Shown: piece by piece, positions 47,462 to 56,633 of the stretch
Layout: every line of letters starts with the position of its first letter
Position numbering within the stretch: position 1 is the first letter of the stretch
Assembly: GCF_000730425.1 (NCBI RefSeq)
Contig: NZ_CP008896.1
Location: forward strand, 372,001-436,000
Source: Pseudomonas fluorescens
Lineage (GTDB): Bacteria; Pseudomonadota; Gammaproteobacteria; Pseudomonadales; Pseudomonadaceae
Direction of reading: 5' to 3'
Length of the DNA: 64,000 bases
Made by a program: the position numbers and the translations under genes
Notes under the pieces: model-generated
Database searches by the model: none
What the model was told of the DNA's origin: nothing
The model's input: the letters and a program-made list of their open reading frames with translations, nothing else

Positions 47462-50059
47462 GTGGTGTTTATCGCAACGCGCATAAGTGTGGCTGGCCGT
47501 CAGGTGGGGTTATATGTTTCCTGCTTGCTTCTGTGTGAAGTTTCGACTGCGCAAGAGCAATATAATGCTTCGTTCATTCGGGGCGATGCGGCCGTTGAAA
47601 TGGTCAACTTGCTGGCTTCCGGCGATGACATTCTTCCAGGAACTTACCCGTTCGATATTTATTTGAACGACCAGCAAATCGATCAGCGTGAACTGACGTT
47701 TTCCCGGCAAGGAAAAGACTCGCCAGTGGCACCTTGCTTGACGCTGGGCGATTACCGCGAATATGGCGTGCATTTGCCTGCCTCCCCTGGATCTGGCGGT
47801 TGTTACGATCTGGTGGGGGCCCTGGGCGATGTGAAGATGGCGATTGACGCCGGCATTCATCGGCTGGACCTGTACATACCGCAGCTTCACCTGGTGGATC
47901 GCCCCCAGGGCGCGGTCTCGCCCAAGTTGTATGACCAGGGCATCACTGCCGGATACCTGAACTACAACCTCAATGGCACGCAAAGCCGCAACAAAAACGA
48001 CGCCTCCAGTACCCAGGCCGATTACTACTTTGCCAGCGTCAACAGCGGCCTCAACCTGGGCGGCTGGCGATTGCGCAACGATTCGACGGTCGACCGCCAG
48101 CCCCTGGCAGGCACGCAATGGCGCAACATTGCGACGTGGGCCGAGACCGATCTTGTCCCGTGGCGCAGCCGTTTGCTGATCGGCCAGGGCAGCACGGATA
48201 ACGCCATGTTCGACAGTTTTTCCTTCAGCGGTATGCACCTGGCCAGCAGCCGCGAAATGTTGCCCGAAAGCCTGCGCGGCTACGCCCCGGTGATTCGCGG
48301 GGTGGCGGCGAGCAATGCCCGGGTCGAGATCCGGCAGAACGGCTACACCGTCTACAGCACCCAAGTGCCGGCGGGCCCCTTTGCCTTGCGCGATGTGTAT
48401 CCGGGCAGCCTCAGTGGAGACCTGCAGGTCAGTGTCATCGAAGCCGACGGCTCTAGAAAACACTTCACCGTGCCGTTTTCCGCCGTGCCCAATATGCTGC
48501 GCGACGGCATCACTGACTACCAACTGAGCCTGGGTCGCTATCGCGATGGGCGCAGCGGTTACCAGCCTCGATTTGTCCAGGCGGGGATAGCGCGTGGCCT
48601 GTCCAGGGAAGTCACGCCCTATGGCGGGCTGCTGGTGGCCGAGAACTACCGTGCCGCGGTGGTTGGCCTGGGCAAGAACCTGGGCCTGTTGGGTGCCATC
48701 TCCCTGGACCTTTCGCTGTCCGACACCGACCTGGCTGCCGGAGACAGCAAGCGTGGGCAAAGCCTGCGTTTTCTGTACTCCAAGTCTTTGAACACCCTGG
48801 GGACCGAGTTCCGCCTGGCCGGCTATCGCTACTCCACTGCCGGATACTATGACTTTGCGGACGCCGTGGCCGAACGGGACCGCTGGGACAGTGGCCTGTA
48901 CCGGCACGACTACCTCGACGACACCCAAGACTATCGTGGCGTGCCCGACTGGACCGAGGCGCGCAAGCGCAGCTACTACTCCAGTACGTTCAACAACAAA
49001 CGTCAGCGCCTGGATCTGTCGGTCAACCAGCGGGTCGGCAACGCCTCCAGCGTGTACGTCAATGTCAGCAATCAAAGTTACTGGGGCGAGGCCGGCCAGG
49101 ACCGCACGCTTCAGGCAGGCTTCAACAGCGTTTACAAAGACATCAGCTATGGCGTGTTTCTCCAGGATACCCGCAGCAACATGGGCTATGACGAGCGCAG
49201 TGTGAACCTGACGCTTTCGGTGCCGTTGGGCTCAGGCTCGCGCTACCTCAATTCCACATCCAGCGTTAACCACACCCAGCGCACAGGCAGTACCTACAAC
49301 ACCGGCATCAACGGCACGCTGCTCGATGACAGCCGTTTGAACTATGGCGCGCAGGTCAGCCATAACGTGCAGGCCGGTGCCAGTAGCTCCGTGAGCCTGG
49401 GTTATCAGGGCAGTAAGGGCAATGTCGACTTCAACCACAGCTACGGCCGCCAGTTCCAGCAAACATCACTGGGCGTTTCCGGTGGGTTGGTGGTGCATGC
49501 CGGTGGCGTCACCCTCAGTCAGCCGTTGCATGACACGCTGGTGCTGGTCGAGGCCCGGGGCGCCGAAGGCGTTGGCCTGGACAACCAGGGAGGCGCGGCT
49601 ATTGATAAGTCCGGGTTTACCGTCATGACCTCCGCGACCCCGTACCGGCAAAACCGCGTGGCGCTGCGCACCGAAGATATTGGCGCCGGCCTGGAAATCC
49701 CAATGCCGGCGCGTGAAGTGGTGCCCACCCGTGGCGCGATTGTGCGGGTCAGATTCGACACCCACCAGGGGCGCAACCTGTTGGTGCACAGCACGCTGGC
49801 GGACGGCTCCGTCCCGCCCATCGGCGCCACGGTGTTTGGCCGCGACGGCAGAAGCAACGGTGTCGTAGGGACCGGGGGGGAAATCTTCATTGCCGGTGTC
49901 GCTGATGGCGATCGCCTGCTGGTGAAGTGGGGCAGCGAGGCCGGGGATGCCTGTTCATTGGTGGTGCCTGCGTATCACGGTAACGCACAGCAGCCTGTTC
50001 AGGGCTATGACACCGTTTCACTGATCTGTAACACCGCGCCCGAGGCATCGAGACCATGA
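47462..50059 (+). CDS. fimbrial outer-membrane usher
   Basis: 865 residues from GTG 47462 (GAGG upstream; a second GTG is adjacent). Usher N-terminal domain (YNASFIRGDAAVEMVNLLASGDDILPGTYPFDIYLND), translocation pore (about 130-640), plug segment, and C-terminal domains with two cysteines (GDACSLV, SLICNTA). The hallmark RGYAPVIRGVAASNARVEIRQNG is present near 270-295. It translocates and polymerises subunits. Overlaps the adhesin gene by ATGA. Confidence 0.95.
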   Translation: MVFIATRISVAGRQVGLYVSCLLLCEVSTAQEQYNASFIRGDAAVEMVNLLASGDDILPGTYPFDIYLNDQQIDQRELTFSRQGKDSPVAPCLTLGDYREYGVHLPASPGSGGCYDLVGALGDVKMAIDAGIHRLDLYIPQLHLVDRPQGAVSPKLYDQGITAGYLNYNLNGTQSRNKNDASSTQADYYFASVNSGLNLGGWRLRNDSTVDRQPLAGTQWRNIATWAETDLVPWRSRLLIGQGSTDNAMFDSFSFSGMHLASSREMLPESLRGYAPVIRGVAASNARVEIRQNGYTVYSTQVPAGPFALRDVYPGSLSGDLQVSVIEADGSRKHFTVPFSAVPNMLRDGITDYQLSLGRYRDGRSGYQPRFVQAGIARGLSREVTPYGGLLVAENYRAAVVGLGKNLGLLGAISLDLSLSDTDLAAGDSKRGQSLRFLYSKSLNTLGTEFRLAGYRYSTAGYYDFADAVAERDRWDSGLYRHDYLDDTQDYRGVPDWTEARKRSYYSSTFNNKRQRLDLSVNQRVGNASSVYVNVSNQSYWGEAGQDRTLQAGFNSVYKDISYGVFLQDTRSNMGYDERSVNLTLSVPLGSGSRYLNSTSSVNHTQRTGSTYNTGINGTLLDDSRLNYGAQVSHNVQAGASSSVSLGYQGSKGNVDFNHSYGRQFQQTSLGVSGGLVVHAGGVTLSQPLHDTLVLVEARGAEGVGLDNQGGAAIDKSGFTVMTSATPYRQNRVALRTEDIGAGLEIPMPAREVVPTRGAIVRVRFDTHQGRNLLVHSTLADGSVPPIGATVFGRDGRSNGVVGTGGEIFIAGVADGDRLLVKWGSEAGDACSLVVPAYHGNAQQPVQGYDTVSLICNTAPEASRP

Positions 50060-51111
50060 CGTTTACGTTGAACACAGTCCGCAACCTGGGGTGCTTGTTG
50101 CTCGCCCTGTGCTGGTCGCAAGCCGGATTCTCCATGACCTGCACCACGGCGCTGGGGGCCAATACCGAGGCGCTGAATATGGGGCCGACAAAAGTGTCCA
50201 TGGCTCAGGTCAAGGCCGGCGCCGAGATCTGGCGCTCGGCGACGATCACCCGGCAATTCATGTGCTACGACACCCCCCGGACCCTGAACCTGGACACCCT
50301 TAGCGGGTTCTTTTTCCTCGATCCGCTGATCACCGTGGCCGGGTTGGACCCATCGCTGGAGATTGGCGTGACCTACAAGGGGCGCAACACCAGGGCCAGC
50401 TATGGCTCCAGAATCAACATCGGCCAGGCGGTGAACTGCACGCCGTTTTGTGATCCCGGCAATTCCCTGGCCGGCTTGAATCGGTATTACGCACTGCCTG
50501 TGACGGTAGCGTTTCAGGTGTACGTGAAGTTGACCGGAATAGCCCCGCCGGGCAGCGGAAAAATAGCCAACGCCAGCACCTTCACGGTATTGAAGCTGGC
50601 CGGAAGCGACGATAAGTTCGGCAGCCTGCCGGCATCCAACTTTGCTACCACGCTATCGGGCCTGAACGGGGTTTCATTCATGTCCTGCCAACCCACGATC
50701 ACTGTGGCGGGCAACAACGGCGCGGCCATCGACTTCGGCTCGGTCTCCAGCAAGGACTTCGTCGCGGGCAAGATCGGCAAGCAGGTGCCGTTTTCAGTCA
50801 ACGTGAACATGAGTGGTGCCGAGAATGGCCAGGCCTGCCCTGGCTCAACGATGCAGGCGACATTCAGCACGACCCACACCGTGCGCAACCAGACCACGAT
50901 CATGCCGTCCAGCAACAGCCGTTTTGGCATTGTGGTGTCCAGGGCCGCGACACCCTTGGAGCCGATTGTCATGAACAAGGTCGTGGATCTGGCGTTGGTC
51001 AATGGCAGCCTGGTGCAAAACCGCTTCATGGCGGGTATTCAGTGGTTGACGGCGTCTCCTCTGGTAGGGCCGTTCAGCGCCTCTGCGACTGTGGACATCA
51101 CCTTTAAATAA
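50056..51111 (+). CDS. fimbrial tip adhesin-like protein
   Basis: 351 residues, ATGA overlap with the usher. Signal peptide (LGCLLLALCWSQAGFSM), an N-terminal Cys-rich adhesin-like domain (about 28-205) and a C-terminal pilin domain (about 210-351) with a cysteine pair (SFMSCQP, GQACPGS) and the final strand SASATVDITFK for chaperone binding. The two-domain length fits a tip adhesin. Receptor unknown. Confidence 0.85.
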   Translation: MTFTLNTVRNLGCLLLALCWSQAGFSMTCTTALGANTEALNMGPTKVSMAQVKAGAEIWRSATITRQFMCYDTPRTLNLDTLSGFFFLDPLITVAGLDPSLEIGVTYKGRNTRASYGSRINIGQAVNCTPFCDPGNSLAGLNRYYALPVTVAFQVYVKLTGIAPPGSGKIANASTFTVLKLAGSDDKFGSLPASNFATTLSGLNGVSFMSCQPTITVAGNNGAAIDFGSVSSKDFVAGKIGKQVPFSVNVNMSGAENGQACPGSTMQATFSTTHTVRNQTTIMPSSNSRFGIVVSRAATPLEPIVMNKVVDLALVNGSLVQNRFMAGIQWLTASPLVGPFSASATVDITFK

Positions 51112-51139
51112 ACGGCTTGATCGGCCTGGAGTACCCCCA

Positions 51140-52312
51140 ATGATGTCGTTGCGAGTGTTGGTGCTGGGGGCTCAGGCGTCTTCGCGCAAGCCTATGGTTG
51201 AGGCGCTGGGCGCCCTGGGCACACGGGCGATCTATCAGGCCGGCCACTGCGAAAAGGCCATGGCGATTCTGCGCCAGGTCGAGGGCGCCGACATTGTGCT
51301 GTGCGAACTCAATAGCCAGACCCTGGAGCATTTCGACTTTTTGCTGGCCGCGGCCAAGGCCGGGTTGGTCCGCGCCGTGGTGTTGTACTCGCAGTTGGAA
51401 CCGTCCCTGCACCGTGCCATCGAGCGCATCCATCTGTTTTCGAGGATCAGTCTGATCGGCGTTATCGGGCGACAGGCCACCACTCGGCATCTGGAGTTGA
51501 TTCTGGCGAGCTACATTCGCCGCAAAACCCTATTGCGCTCAGCCCCACAAGCACCGTTTACGTTGCCTACCGAACAGGAAGTCAGGCACGGACTGGCTGG
51601 CGGGCAGTTCAAGGCCTGGTTCCAGCCCAAGTTCAACCTGCTCACTCAGCAGCTTTGCGGTGTGGAGGCGTTGGTTCGCTGGGAACACCCCAGTCGGGGT
51701 GTGTTGTTGCCCCGGGAATTCCTCTCGGCCGTGCTGGCTTACGACCTGATCGATGAGATGTTCAAGCAGGTGTTCGCCCAAGGCTTGGATTTGCTGGAGG
51801 CCCTGGGGCGGCGTGGCCGCTACCTGGAGGTCGCGTTCAACCTGCATGCTTCGCAGCTGGCCAGCTTCGACTTGCCCAGCCATGTCGAGGCCGCATTGAT
51901 CGAGCGCGGGCTGCCGGGCAGGGCGGTGCTGTTTGAAATCGCGGAAAACGGGTTGCTGGACATGAGCCTGGCGACCATGGGCAGCCTGCTGCATCTGCGG
52001 GGGTTGGGGTGTGGCCTGTCCATTGATGATTTTGGGGTGGGGTTTTCCTCCCTGACCTTGCTCTGCCAACTGCCCTTTAACCAGCTCAAGCTCGATTCAT
52101 CGGTGGTTCAGGACCTTTCGGACCAGAACAGCCAGGCCATGCTGGCCAGTGCCGTTGCGCTGGCCAGGGCGGTCGGAATGAGCCTGGTGGTAGAAGGTGT
52201 CAGCAGCCAGGCCATCCAGGACACCGTGATCGCCATGGGCGGCCTATTCGCCCAGGGGTTTCACCTGGCCAAGCCGATGACTGCCAAGCGGCTCCAGCAA
52301 TGGCTGGAGTAG
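51140..52312 (+). CDS. RocR-like REC-EAL c-di-GMP phosphodiesterase (copy 1)
   Basis: 390 residues. Residues about 1-125 form a receiver-like domain in which the phosphoacceptor position reads VLCEL (E56 in place of Asp), so phosphorylation is doubtful. The EAL domain (about 145-390) keeps the key residues: E176-A-L, FNLHA, FEIAENG, DDFGVGFSS, LKLD, VVEGV and QGF, so c-di-GMP hydrolysis is expected. It follows the fimbrial operon by 28 bp. Architecture and context resemble RocR of P. aeruginosa, which restrains Cup fimbriae. Confidence 0.85.
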   Translation: MMSLRVLVLGAQASSRKPMVEALGALGTRAIYQAGHCEKAMAILRQVEGADIVLCELNSQTLEHFDFLLAAAKAGLVRAVVLYSQLEPSLHRAIERIHLFSRISLIGVIGRQATTRHLELILASYIRRKTLLRSAPQAPFTLPTEQEVRHGLAGGQFKAWFQPKFNLLTQQLCGVEALVRWEHPSRGVLLPREFLSAVLAYDLIDEMFKQVFAQGLDLLEALGRRGRYLEVAFNLHASQLASFDLPSHVEAALIERGLPGRAVLFEIAENGLLDMSLATMGSLLHLRGLGCGLSIDDFGVGFSSLTLLCQLPFNQLKLDSSVVQDLSDQNSQAMLASAVALARAVGMSLVVEGVSSQAIQDTVIAMGGLFAQGFHLAKPMTAKRLQQWLE

Positions 52313-52456
52313 CGCGTCCAGACGCTGTGCTGACGTGCATCTGAATAAAAAAGTAGCGGTGGCGTGGGGCGGACTAAGCTTGTAGGGCATTCGGCCACTT
52401 GATGTTCCACCTGCTTTGTCATTGCCACCCGAGCAACCTGGATAAGTGAGATAACT

Positions 52457-53083
52457 ATGCGCAAAGCGTTGGTCGTGGACGATCATCCGATCGTTCGTGC
52501 AACCGTGAAGATGGTCTTGCAGCACGAGCATTTTGACCCGATCGTCGAGGCCGGCGATGGTGCGGATGCTGTGCAGCAGGCCCGCCAGTTACAGCCGGAC
52601 CTGGTGGTACTGGACATTTCGATGCCCAAGCTCGATGGCCTGGAAGTCATCCGTCGTATTGTCGACCTCAATATTGGCGCACGGATCCTCGTGCTCACGT
52701 CTCTTGAGCCTTCGTTGTACCTCAAGCGGTGCATGGTTGCCGGTGCGGCGGGCTTTCTGTCCAAGATCGATGACCTGGATGATTTGCAGCGAGCGGTCAA
52801 GGTCCTGATGTCTGGCTATACCCATTTCCCCAACCTGAACATCGGCTCGGTGCGTCGCAGCGATAACGAAATGAATGAGGCGCGGGTGATCGACAGCCTT
52901 TCGGATCGTGAACTGGTGATTTTCAAACACCTGGCATTGGGGCGTAGCAACAAGGAAATCGGCGATTCGATGTTGCTCAGCAACAAAACCATCAGCACCT
53001 ACAAAACTCGCCTGCTGGAGCGCTTCCAGGTCACTTCGGTGGTGTCGCTGGCGGAAGTCGCCAAGCGCAACAGTATTGTGTGA
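52457..53083 (+). CDS. NarL/LuxR-type response regulator (RocA/BvgA-like)
   Basis: 208 residues. Receiver: DDHP pocket (8-11), phosphoacceptor D53 (VVLDISMP), T of LVLTSLE and K of FLSKIDD. The C-terminal LuxR HTH (about 148-205) reads LSDRELVIFKHLALGRSNKEIG, LSNKTISTYKTRLLERF. It belongs to the BvgA/EvgA/RocA subgroup used by Cup fimbrial loci. It overlaps the hybrid kinase start by four bases (ATGT/TGATG arrangement), so both are coupled. Confidence 0.9.
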   Translation: MRKALVVDDHPIVRATVKMVLQHEHFDPIVEAGDGADAVQQARQLQPDLVVLDISMPKLDGLEVIRRIVDLNIGARILVLTSLEPSLYLKRCMVAGAAGFLSKIDDLDDLQRAVKVLMSGYTHFPNLNIGSVRRSDNEMNEARVIDSLSDRELVIFKHLALGRSNKEIGDSMLLSNKTISTYKTRLLERFQVTSVVSLAEVAKRNSIV

Positions 53084-55116
53084 TGTACACCTTCAGGGCT
53101 CTTCTCATCGCGACACTTCTGGCCTGCTTGCCGTCCGGCGGTCAGGCCGAAAGCAGCACCCACGGGGCGCTCAGCCCTCACGAATTTGATCTGAGCCTGA
53201 AGGTGCACACGGACGCCAATGCGGCTTTTTACTGGGGCATGGGGTTGACCAGCCTCTTGTCGATTGCCTGCTGGCACGCTGCGCTGTTGATCTGGCGGCG
53301 GCGTAAACAAGACGGCAACCGTCTCCTGGCAGCGCAAGTGGCTTCAATGCGGCCCATGCTCGAAAGCACCCCGCACCCGGTATTTATCCGCGATGCCCAG
53401 GGGCGGTTGGTGGCGTGCAATGAAACCTACCTGACGTTCGTGTCTACGGGCCTGGATCAACTGCTGGGCAAGAAGGTCACCGAAGGCAACTTGATGGCGC
53501 CGGAGGAAGCCGAGCAATACCACGCGTTCTACCTCAAGGTGATGCGCAATCGCGTGCCAGAAATAGGCGGCGGTATCCTGGTCGCGCCGTTTGGTCAGAC
53601 GGTGGCTATTTTTCACTGGATATTTCCCTGCCTTGATGCTCAAGGGAACGCTATCGGCGTCATGGCAGGTTGGATCGACGTCAGTGACCGCCAGCAATTG
53701 GTCGACCAACTCAAGGCCTCGCAAAAGGAGGCGGAGGATGCCAACAAAGCGAAGACGACCTTCCTGGCGACCATGAGCCATGAGATCCGCACGCCCATGA
53801 ACGCTGTGCTGGGGATGTTGGAAATGGCCTCCAAGCGTGCGGAGCAAGGGATTGTCGACCAGGTTTCGCTGGATGTTGCATCCAGTGCCGCCAACGGCCT
53901 GGTGGATCTGATCGGCGATATTCTCGACATCGTGCGCATCGAATCAGGCCAGTTGAGCCTGACTCCCGTTCGGGCAAACCTGCAGGACCTGGCCAGGTCA
54001 GTGGCACGGATTTTTGATGGGGTGGCCCAGCAAAAGCTTCTGGACTTGCGGGTCGAACTCGACAGCCGGGCGGATTGTGACGTGTGGGTCGACGCGTTGC
54101 GGCTCAAGCAAGTCCTTTCGAACCTGCTGAGCAATGCCATCAAGTTCACCGTCAGCGGCGAAGTCCGTTTATCGCTGCGCTGCGTTGCGGTGGCCCAGGG
54201 CAAGGAGCTGGACTTGATCTTCAACGTGATGGATACCGGCATCGGCATCTCCCAGGACGATCAAGCCCGGTTGTTCAGCCCCTTCAGCCAGGTTGGAAGC
54301 CCGGTTGATTCGATGCGCACCGGTTCCGGACTGGGGCTGACGATCACCCGTACGTTGTGCGAGATGATGAATGGCCAATTATCCCTGACCAGCAGTCTGG
54401 GCAACGGGACCGATGTATCGGTCGCGCTCAGGTTGCCGATACTTGAGCCTATCGCATCCCTTCCCGAGCCTGCCGTCGAGCCGGTGCTGCCTGCCAGGTG
54501 CCTGAGGGTGCTGGTGGTGGATGACTACCCGGCCAACCGCGTGTTGTTGTCCCAGCAGTTGACCTACCTGGGGCACGATGTCAGTGATGCCGAAGATGGT
54601 GCTCACGGGCTGCGGGGGTGGCGCAAGGGGGATTTTGACGTGGTGATCTCTGATTGCCATATGCCAATCATGAACGGTTATGAGCTGGCGACGGCCATTC
54701 GTGCAGAGGAGGTTCGGCTGCAGTTGCAGCGCTGCCTGATTATCGGGCTGACGGCCAACGCCCTGCCAGGGGAGAAGCAGCGTTGCCTGGATGCCGGCAT
54801 GGATGATTGCCTGTTCAAGCCCATCAGCCTGCGTGACTTGAGCGAGCGCCTGTTATTGGCCCATCCCTTGACGCTTGCGAGCGATCGCCAGGCCGCCCGG
54901 GTCGGGCAAGGACAGACCCTTGATCTCGGCACCTTGAGGCAACTGGCAAAGGGGGATGAACAGGCGGTCGGCACCCTGGTACGGGGCTTGGCCGATAGCC
55001 TGGACAGCGACAGCGAGCGCTTGGTCGAGCGCCACGCCGCAGGCGACCTGAAGGCGCTCGCCGAGTTGGCCCATCGCGTCAAGGGGGGGGCAGGATCGTG
55101 GGCGGGCAGAATGTGA
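53080..55116 (+). CDS. RocS-like hybrid sensor kinase, Hpt domain truncated at a G8 tract
   Basis: 678 residues as read. N-terminal signal/TM region, a membrane helix (about 50-72), PAS domain (about 90-205), HisKA with H234 (TMSHEIRTPM), HATPase (N353 region, DTGIGI, GSGLGL), receiver with D525 (VISDCHMP), and the start of an Hpt domain with H665 (LAHRVKGG). After KGG the frame ends at GSWAGRM. One base shift at G8 (55083-55090) instead gives RIVGGQNVIIHCTRLEAAC...LSDELKASG to TGA 55241, a normal Hpt end and 720 residues. Phospho-relay to the RocA-like regulator likely depends on this. Confidence 0.9.
   Translation: MMYTFRALLIATLLACLPSGGQAESSTHGALSPHEFDLSLKVHTDANAAFYWGMGLTSLLSIACWHAALLIWRRRKQDGNRLLAAQVASMRPMLESTPHPVFIRDAQGRLVACNETYLTFVSTGLDQLLGKKVTEGNLMAPEEAEQYHAFYLKVMRNRVPEIGGGILVAPFGQTVAIFHWIFPCLDAQGNAIGVMAGWIDVSDRQQLVDQLKASQKEAEDANKAKTTFLATMSHEIRTPMNAVLGMLEMASKRAEQGIVDQVSLDVASSAANGLVDLIGDILDIVRIESGQLSLTPVRANLQDLARSVARIFDGVAQQKLLDLRVELDSRADCDVWVDALRLKQVLSNLLSNAIKFTVSGEVRLSLRCVAVAQGKELDLIFNVMDTGIGISQDDQARLFSPFSQVGSPVDSMRTGSGLGLTITRTLCEMMNGQLSLTSSLGNGTDVSVALRLPILEPIASLPEPAVEPVLPARCLRVLVVDDYPANRVLLSQQLTYLGHDVSDAEDGAHGLRGWRKGDFDVVISDCHMPIMNGYELATAIRAEEVRLQLQRCLIIGLTANALPGEKQRCLDAGMDDCLFKPISLRDLSERLLLAHPLTLASDRQAARVGQGQTLDLGTLRQLAKGDEQAVGTLVRGLADSLDSDSERLVERHAAGDLKALAELAHRVKGGAGSWAGRM
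55083..55090 (+). repeat. G8 homopolymer tract inside the Hpt codons
   Basis: Eight consecutive G. In frame they read (AA)G GGG GGG G(CA). A -1 shift, one extra G or two fewer G's connects the kinase to its Hpt C-terminus (55089-55241). A G_GGG_GGG heptamer is slippery for ribosomes and polymerases and is a typical phase-variation tract. Confidence 0.75.
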
Positions 55117-55282
55117 TCATTCATTGCACGCGGCTTGAGGCCGCCTGCCAGGTTGCGGAGTCTGTCCAGCTTGAAGTTGCGGTCACTGAACTGACGCAAG
55201 CGATGCTGACCCTGAGTGATGAACTCAAGGCCTCAGGTTGAAGCCAGGGGACGATGGGGAGGAGAACTTTCCACCTAGGACC

Positions 55283-55296
55283 GGAAACTTCCGAGA
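55283..55296. promoter_or_regulatory. motif GGAAACTTCCGAGA upstream of second EAL gene
   Basis: Matches the fimbrial-promoter motif at 45997-46010 in 13 of 14 positions; a further GGAACTTTCC follows at 55304-55313. Located 100 bp upstream of the gene start. Confidence 0.5.
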
Positions 55297-55319
55297 CAGG
55301 CATGGAACTTTCCTTTTCC

Positions 55320-55339
55320 ATTTAGGAGCCTTCCTAAAT
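55320..55339. promoter_or_regulatory. inverted repeat ATTTAGGA-GCCT-TCCTAAAT
   Basis: Perfect 8-bp arms with 4-bp spacer. Each arm contains TTCCTAA-like heptads reminiscent of BvgA sites (TTTCCTA); the RocA-like regulator of this locus belongs to the BvgA group. Lies 57 bp before ATG 55397. Confidence 0.5.
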
Positions 55340-55396
55340 ACCTTGGCTGAGGGTGACGTGAGAATGGCCGGACTTCCTTCTCATATGTGATTTGTC

Positions 55397-56611
55397 ATGT
55401 CCTTTCTACCGATTCGTGTTCTGGTCGTCGAGGAGCACCCCTTCAAGCGGCTCGTTGCCACTCAGGCCTTTGAGGAGGCGGGGTGTGACTGCGTGCTGGC
55501 TGCGGCCGACGTGGAGGCAGCCCTCAAGCTGCTTGATCGCGCCGGGCCGGTAGACATTGTGCTATGTACCTTGAAGGAGGAGGGCATGCAGGGGCTGACG
55601 ACCCTCGAAGCAATCAGCCGCACCCGTCGGGTCAAATCAATCATCATTTGCAGCACCCATGCCCAGGACCTGCACGAGGCCATCGAACGCATGATCGGCC
55701 TGCTCGGGGTCAGCGTCCTGGGGTACATCGATTGTTCGGTGCGTACTGGAGTGATCGCATCGCTGTTGACCCTCTACCTGGAATCGACGATCGCTGTCGG
55801 GAATGTCGTGCCGCAGAAGCCTCGGCATGCACCCGCCAGCAAGGCACGCCTGGCACTTGCCATCGCAGGGAATGAACTCAAGGCCTTTTTCCAGCCCAAG
55901 TTCAATCTGACGACCGGTGAAGTTGACAGCCTTGAGGTCCTGACGCGTTGGGAGCATCCGCAAGACGGCGTGTTGTGCCCGGCGGATTTTCTGCCACGCC
56001 TGGTTGAATTCGGCTTGATGGACGAGCTGTTTTTTGCCCAGCTTGACCAGGCGCTGGCGTTCCTGCAGACAGCACAGGAGCAGGGCCATACCCTGTCGCT
56101 GGCGTTCAATCTGGAGGCTGGGCAACTGGCACATCAATCCCTGCTCCCACGGCTGTGCAACGCACTGGAGCAGTACGCGATCGATCCGTCTCGACTGACC
56201 TTCGAAATCACTGAAGGCGGGTTGCTGGAAGTCTCCTCCAGCGTACTCGAAACCCTGATTCGCCTGCGGATGATGGGCGCGGGCCTGTCTATCGATGACT
56301 TTGGTATCGGTTACTCCTCGTTGGAGCGCCTGTGCCAACTGCCATTTACCGAGATCAAGCTCGATGCCCGTTTTGCCCGCGACCTGGAGACCAGCTCCCG
56401 TAACCGTGCGGTGATCAGCAGCACGCTGGCACTGGGCCAGGCGCTGGGCATGATGGTCGTGGTGGAGGGCGTCGAGCATGAAAACCAGCGCCAGCGCTTG
56501 CTCAAGCTCGGTTGCACCCTGGGGCAGGGCTATCTCTGCGCCCGGCCCATGAGCGCCTCGGGTGTGCTCTCGTGGCTGGAACTGACGCTGGCGTCACGCA
56601 GCACTCTCTGA
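55397..56611 (+). CDS. RocR-like REC-EAL protein (copy 2)
   Basis: 404 residues, paralogous to the 51140 protein. Receiver-like part (about 5-130) has VEEHPFKRLVA and VLCTL, with Thr at the phosphoacceptor position, so it is probably not phosphorylated. The EAL domain has E180-V-L (EVL for EAL), FNLEA, FEITEGG, DDFGIGYSS, IKLD, VVEGVE and QGY; all metal ligands are present. VDIVLC and the FFQPKFNLTTG start mirror P. aeruginosa RocR. It has its own putative promoter region (55242-55396). Confidence 0.86.
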   Translation: MSFLPIRVLVVEEHPFKRLVATQAFEEAGCDCVLAAADVEAALKLLDRAGPVDIVLCTLKEEGMQGLTTLEAISRTRRVKSIIICSTHAQDLHEAIERMIGLLGVSVLGYIDCSVRTGVIASLLTLYLESTIAVGNVVPQKPRHAPASKARLALAIAGNELKAFFQPKFNLTTGEVDSLEVLTRWEHPQDGVLCPADFLPRLVEFGLMDELFFAQLDQALAFLQTAQEQGHTLSLAFNLEAGQLAHQSLLPRLCNALEQYAIDPSRLTFEITEGGLLEVSSSVLETLIRLRMMGAGLSIDDFGIGYSSLERLCQLPFTEIKLDARFARDLETSSRNRAVISSTLALGQALGMMVVVEGVEHENQRQRLLKLGCTLGQGYLCARPMSASGVLSWLELTLASRSTL

Positions 56612-56633
56612 TGTTTCGACAGTAGGGCTTTAC

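Noticed and set aside
47510..49075. 521-codon open frame antisense to the usher
   Set aside because: Shadow of the usher gene; no motif.
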